The translations under genes and the position numbers were made by a program. Shown here one piece after another: positions 7,342 through 8,230 of a stretch of 8,230 bases of DNA; the stretch's first letter is position 1; every line of letters begins with the position of its first letter. Source of the DNA: Paludibacter sp. UBA5753 (GTDB lineage: Bacteria; Bacteroidota; Bacteroidia; Bacteroidales; Paludibacteraceae); assembly GCA_002427615.1 (NCBI GenBank), contig DIFH01000108.1:1-8230 (forward strand), read 5' to 3'. The notes beneath the pieces were generated by a model. It saw nothing but the letters and a program-made list of their open reading frames with translations. It had not been told where the DNA came from and did not search any database.

Positions 7342-7617
7342 CGGGAGAAAGGTAAACCGGTAACTTATCTTGTTCTGCTTAAAAACTGACTTCTTTTCTT
7401 TCCACAGGATAGGTTTCCCAAAATTTAAGGGTGAAAAGCAAAATAGTTTGTACAATTTGGGATCATTCTTCCCATAACCTTTTTCATGAAGAAAAAGGGC
7501 AAAATTTTCATCTGCCTGTTTCAACACCTTATAAATCCAGGCACTGATATAGTACTGATAATCCATGGGCAACATGCGTTGCTTTGTAGTACGGTTTAAA
7601 GAAAGTCTGAATCTCAT
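7342..7617 (-). pseudogene. cas6: cas6 N-terminal remnant, fused in frame to the transposase tail
   Basis: Cas6 is the endoribonuclease that processes crRNA precursors in type I and III systems; type II systems do not use it. From the ATG at 7617 the product reads MRFRLSLNRTTKQRMLP, then MDYQYYISAWIYKVL, LHEKGY and LYKLFCFSPLNFG. This is the family pattern of an MRF start, an LPxxYQYxLSAWIYK helix, a FLHEKGY segment and KLFxFS. Counted from this Met, Tyr29, His44 and Lys46/Lys50 lie close to the spacing of the catalytic Tyr, His and Lys in Pyrococcus Cas6. The similarity stops after about 92 residues. The second half of Cas6, including its C-terminal Gly-rich loop, is replaced by the transposase fragment. 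The open frame extends upstream to 7671, but the extra 18 residues look like read-through of the upstream region. I expect no RNase activity. No other class 1 cas gene is visible. Confidence 0.72.
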
Positions 7618-7634
7618 GACAACAAAGAATAAAG

Positions 7635-7709
7635 GACAAAGTAAAAGGGCCAATTTGACAAGTTGTGTCAAAAAAAATAATTTAATTTATTTTATATATT
7701 TACTTTGTC
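7635..7709. repeat. Nested inverted repeats upstream of the cas6 remnant
   Basis: An 11-bp perfect inverted repeat pairs GACAAAGTAAA (7635-7645) with TTTACTTTGTC (7699-7709). Inside it is a second inverted repeat, TTTGACA (7654-7660) with TGTCAAA (7666-7672), separated by 5 bases. The left copies lie 18-55 bases before the cas6 start. They could be operator sites, a promoter-region structure or an insertion-sequence end; the sequence does not decide which. Confidence 0.5.
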
Positions 7710-7744
7710 TCACATAATCCAGCCAAGAATAAAAAGAGATTTCC

Positions 7745-7843
7745 ATGCAAGTGATTGTCAATGAATCTGACGGATTCTCTGGTAACAATAACGATTATAA
7801 AATCTGGTACATGGATGCACTCCTATTAAACATCCAAAACTAA
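7745..7843 (+). other. Unsupported short open frame (32 codons) in the AT-rich gap
   Basis: ATG at 7745 opens a 32-codon frame (beginning MQVIVNESDGFSG, stop at 7841-7843). I do not recognise it, it has no clear promoter and it may be chance or a fragment of a lost gene. Apart from this frame and the inverted repeats, the stretch 7672-8000 is AT-rich and shows no RNA gene. Confidence 0.15.
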
Positions 7844-7986
7844 ATATAATTTTTACAAAAACAAAATTCTATTCAAAAATTACAACCAACAAGATTATCG
7901 ATAAGGATGTTTATTTTTTATTATTGCACATACAGAAACAAGAATAGAGCAATTACCCTTTTTAAATCAATGATATACGCACTTAT

Positions 7987-7994
7987 TAATTTTG
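7987..7994 (+). promoter_or_regulatory. Putative -7 box of the DUF6266-like gene
   Basis: TAATTTTG fits TAnnTTTG exactly and ends only 6 bases before the ATG at 8001. A start about 5-7 bases after the box would make the mRNA leaderless or nearly so. No good TTG/TTTG is seen at the right distance upstream, so this call is weak. Confidence 0.35.
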
Positions 7995-8000
7995 AATACA

Positions 8001-8230
8001 ATGGCACGATTTAAAGATTCTATTCTCGGAGGGCTCAGCGGCAAAATAGGTCCGATAGTGACATACGTAAGAAATGGTACCCAGGTGGTTCGGTCTCTCC
8101 CCATATCCAATGATCCAAAGACGGAGAAACAGTTGGCGCACCGGATGAAGTTTAAACTGGTCAATCAGGGACTTTCGCCACTGAACAGCGCAATCAAACA
8201 GGGATACCGAAACGAGCGTGATGCCTACAG
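8001..8230 (+). CDS. DUF6266-like protein, N-terminal part (cut by window end)
   Basis: The frame runs from ATG at 8001 to the right edge without a stop, giving 76 codons of a longer gene. It begins MARFKDSILGGLSGKIGPIV, followed by TYVRNGTQVVRSLP, KTEKQLAHRMKFKLVNQGL and SPLNSAIKQGYRN. I recognise this as the N-terminus of DUF6266, a Bacteroidota family of unknown function. The hallmarks are the short MAR(F/I)K start, a Gly-rich GGLSGKIG turn, VRNG and an RSLP motif, then TEKQLAxRxKFKLV. No signal peptide or membrane segment is visible in this part. It reads away from the cas operon on the opposite strand and has higher GC (about 48% in one counted line) than the AT-rich gap before it, so it is probably ordinary host or neighbouring-element DNA unrelated to CRISPR function. 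Confidence 0.85.
   Translation, partial: MARFKDSILGGLSGKIGPIVTYVRNGTQVVRSLPISNDPKTEKQLAHRMKFKLVNQGLSPLNSAIKQGYRNERDAY

Noticed and set aside
7618..7671. Start at 7671 for the cas6-like frame
   Set aside because: The added 18 residues are hydrophobic and unlike Cas6, whose proteins begin with MRF-type sequence; 7617 is the better start.
7967..8164. Minus-strand 65-codon open frame
   Set aside because: It is antisense to the well-supported DUF6266-like gene and resembles nothing I know.

Overview
The window looks like Bacteroidota DNA, probably class Bacteroidia; I cannot name the genus. Four things point there: a 47-bp type II-C CRISPR repeat, a ~1.5-kaa Cas9, Bacteroidetes-type promoter boxes (TTG/TTTG near -33 and TAnnTTTG near -7), and DUF6155- and DUF6266-like proteins that I associate with this phylum.

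From left to right, positions 1-177 are the end of a CRISPR array: one cut repeat, two whole repeats and two spacers. A 10-bp-stem hairpin follows. The minus-strand operon then runs leftwards from 6732: cas9 (6732-2239), a broken DUF6155-like gene (2233-1567), cas1 (1570-635) and cas2 (619-287). Just outside the cas9 start, on the plus strand, lies a tracrRNA (about 6787-6873) with a clear promoter, an anti-repeat, a nexus hairpin and an intrinsic terminator. Its orientation fixes crRNA transcription as left to right, so the array converges on the cas operon.

Beyond the tracrRNA is a remnant region. The minus-strand open frame 7671-6955 is a chimera: its upstream half resembles the N-terminus of Cas6, an RNase of class 1 (type I/III) CRISPR systems, and its downstream half is the C-terminus of an IS4-family transposase. 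This suggests that a class 1 system once lay next to the type II-C locus and was lost through an insertion sequence and a deletion. An AT-rich stretch (7672-8000) with nested inverted repeats follows, then the 5' part of a DUF6266-like gene (8001 to the window end).

The working unit is a complete type II-C system. Cas1 and Cas2 acquire spacers, Cas9 with crRNA and tracrRNA cleaves targets, and all Cas9 and Cas1 catalytic residues I can place are present. The unusual points are a decayed accessory gene embedded in the cas operon, promoter boxes inside each CRISPR repeat, the mirror of that promoter apparently retained in the tracrRNA anti-repeat facing cas9, and the cas6-transposase scar. Assignments rest on reading motifs; no database search or folding program was run.
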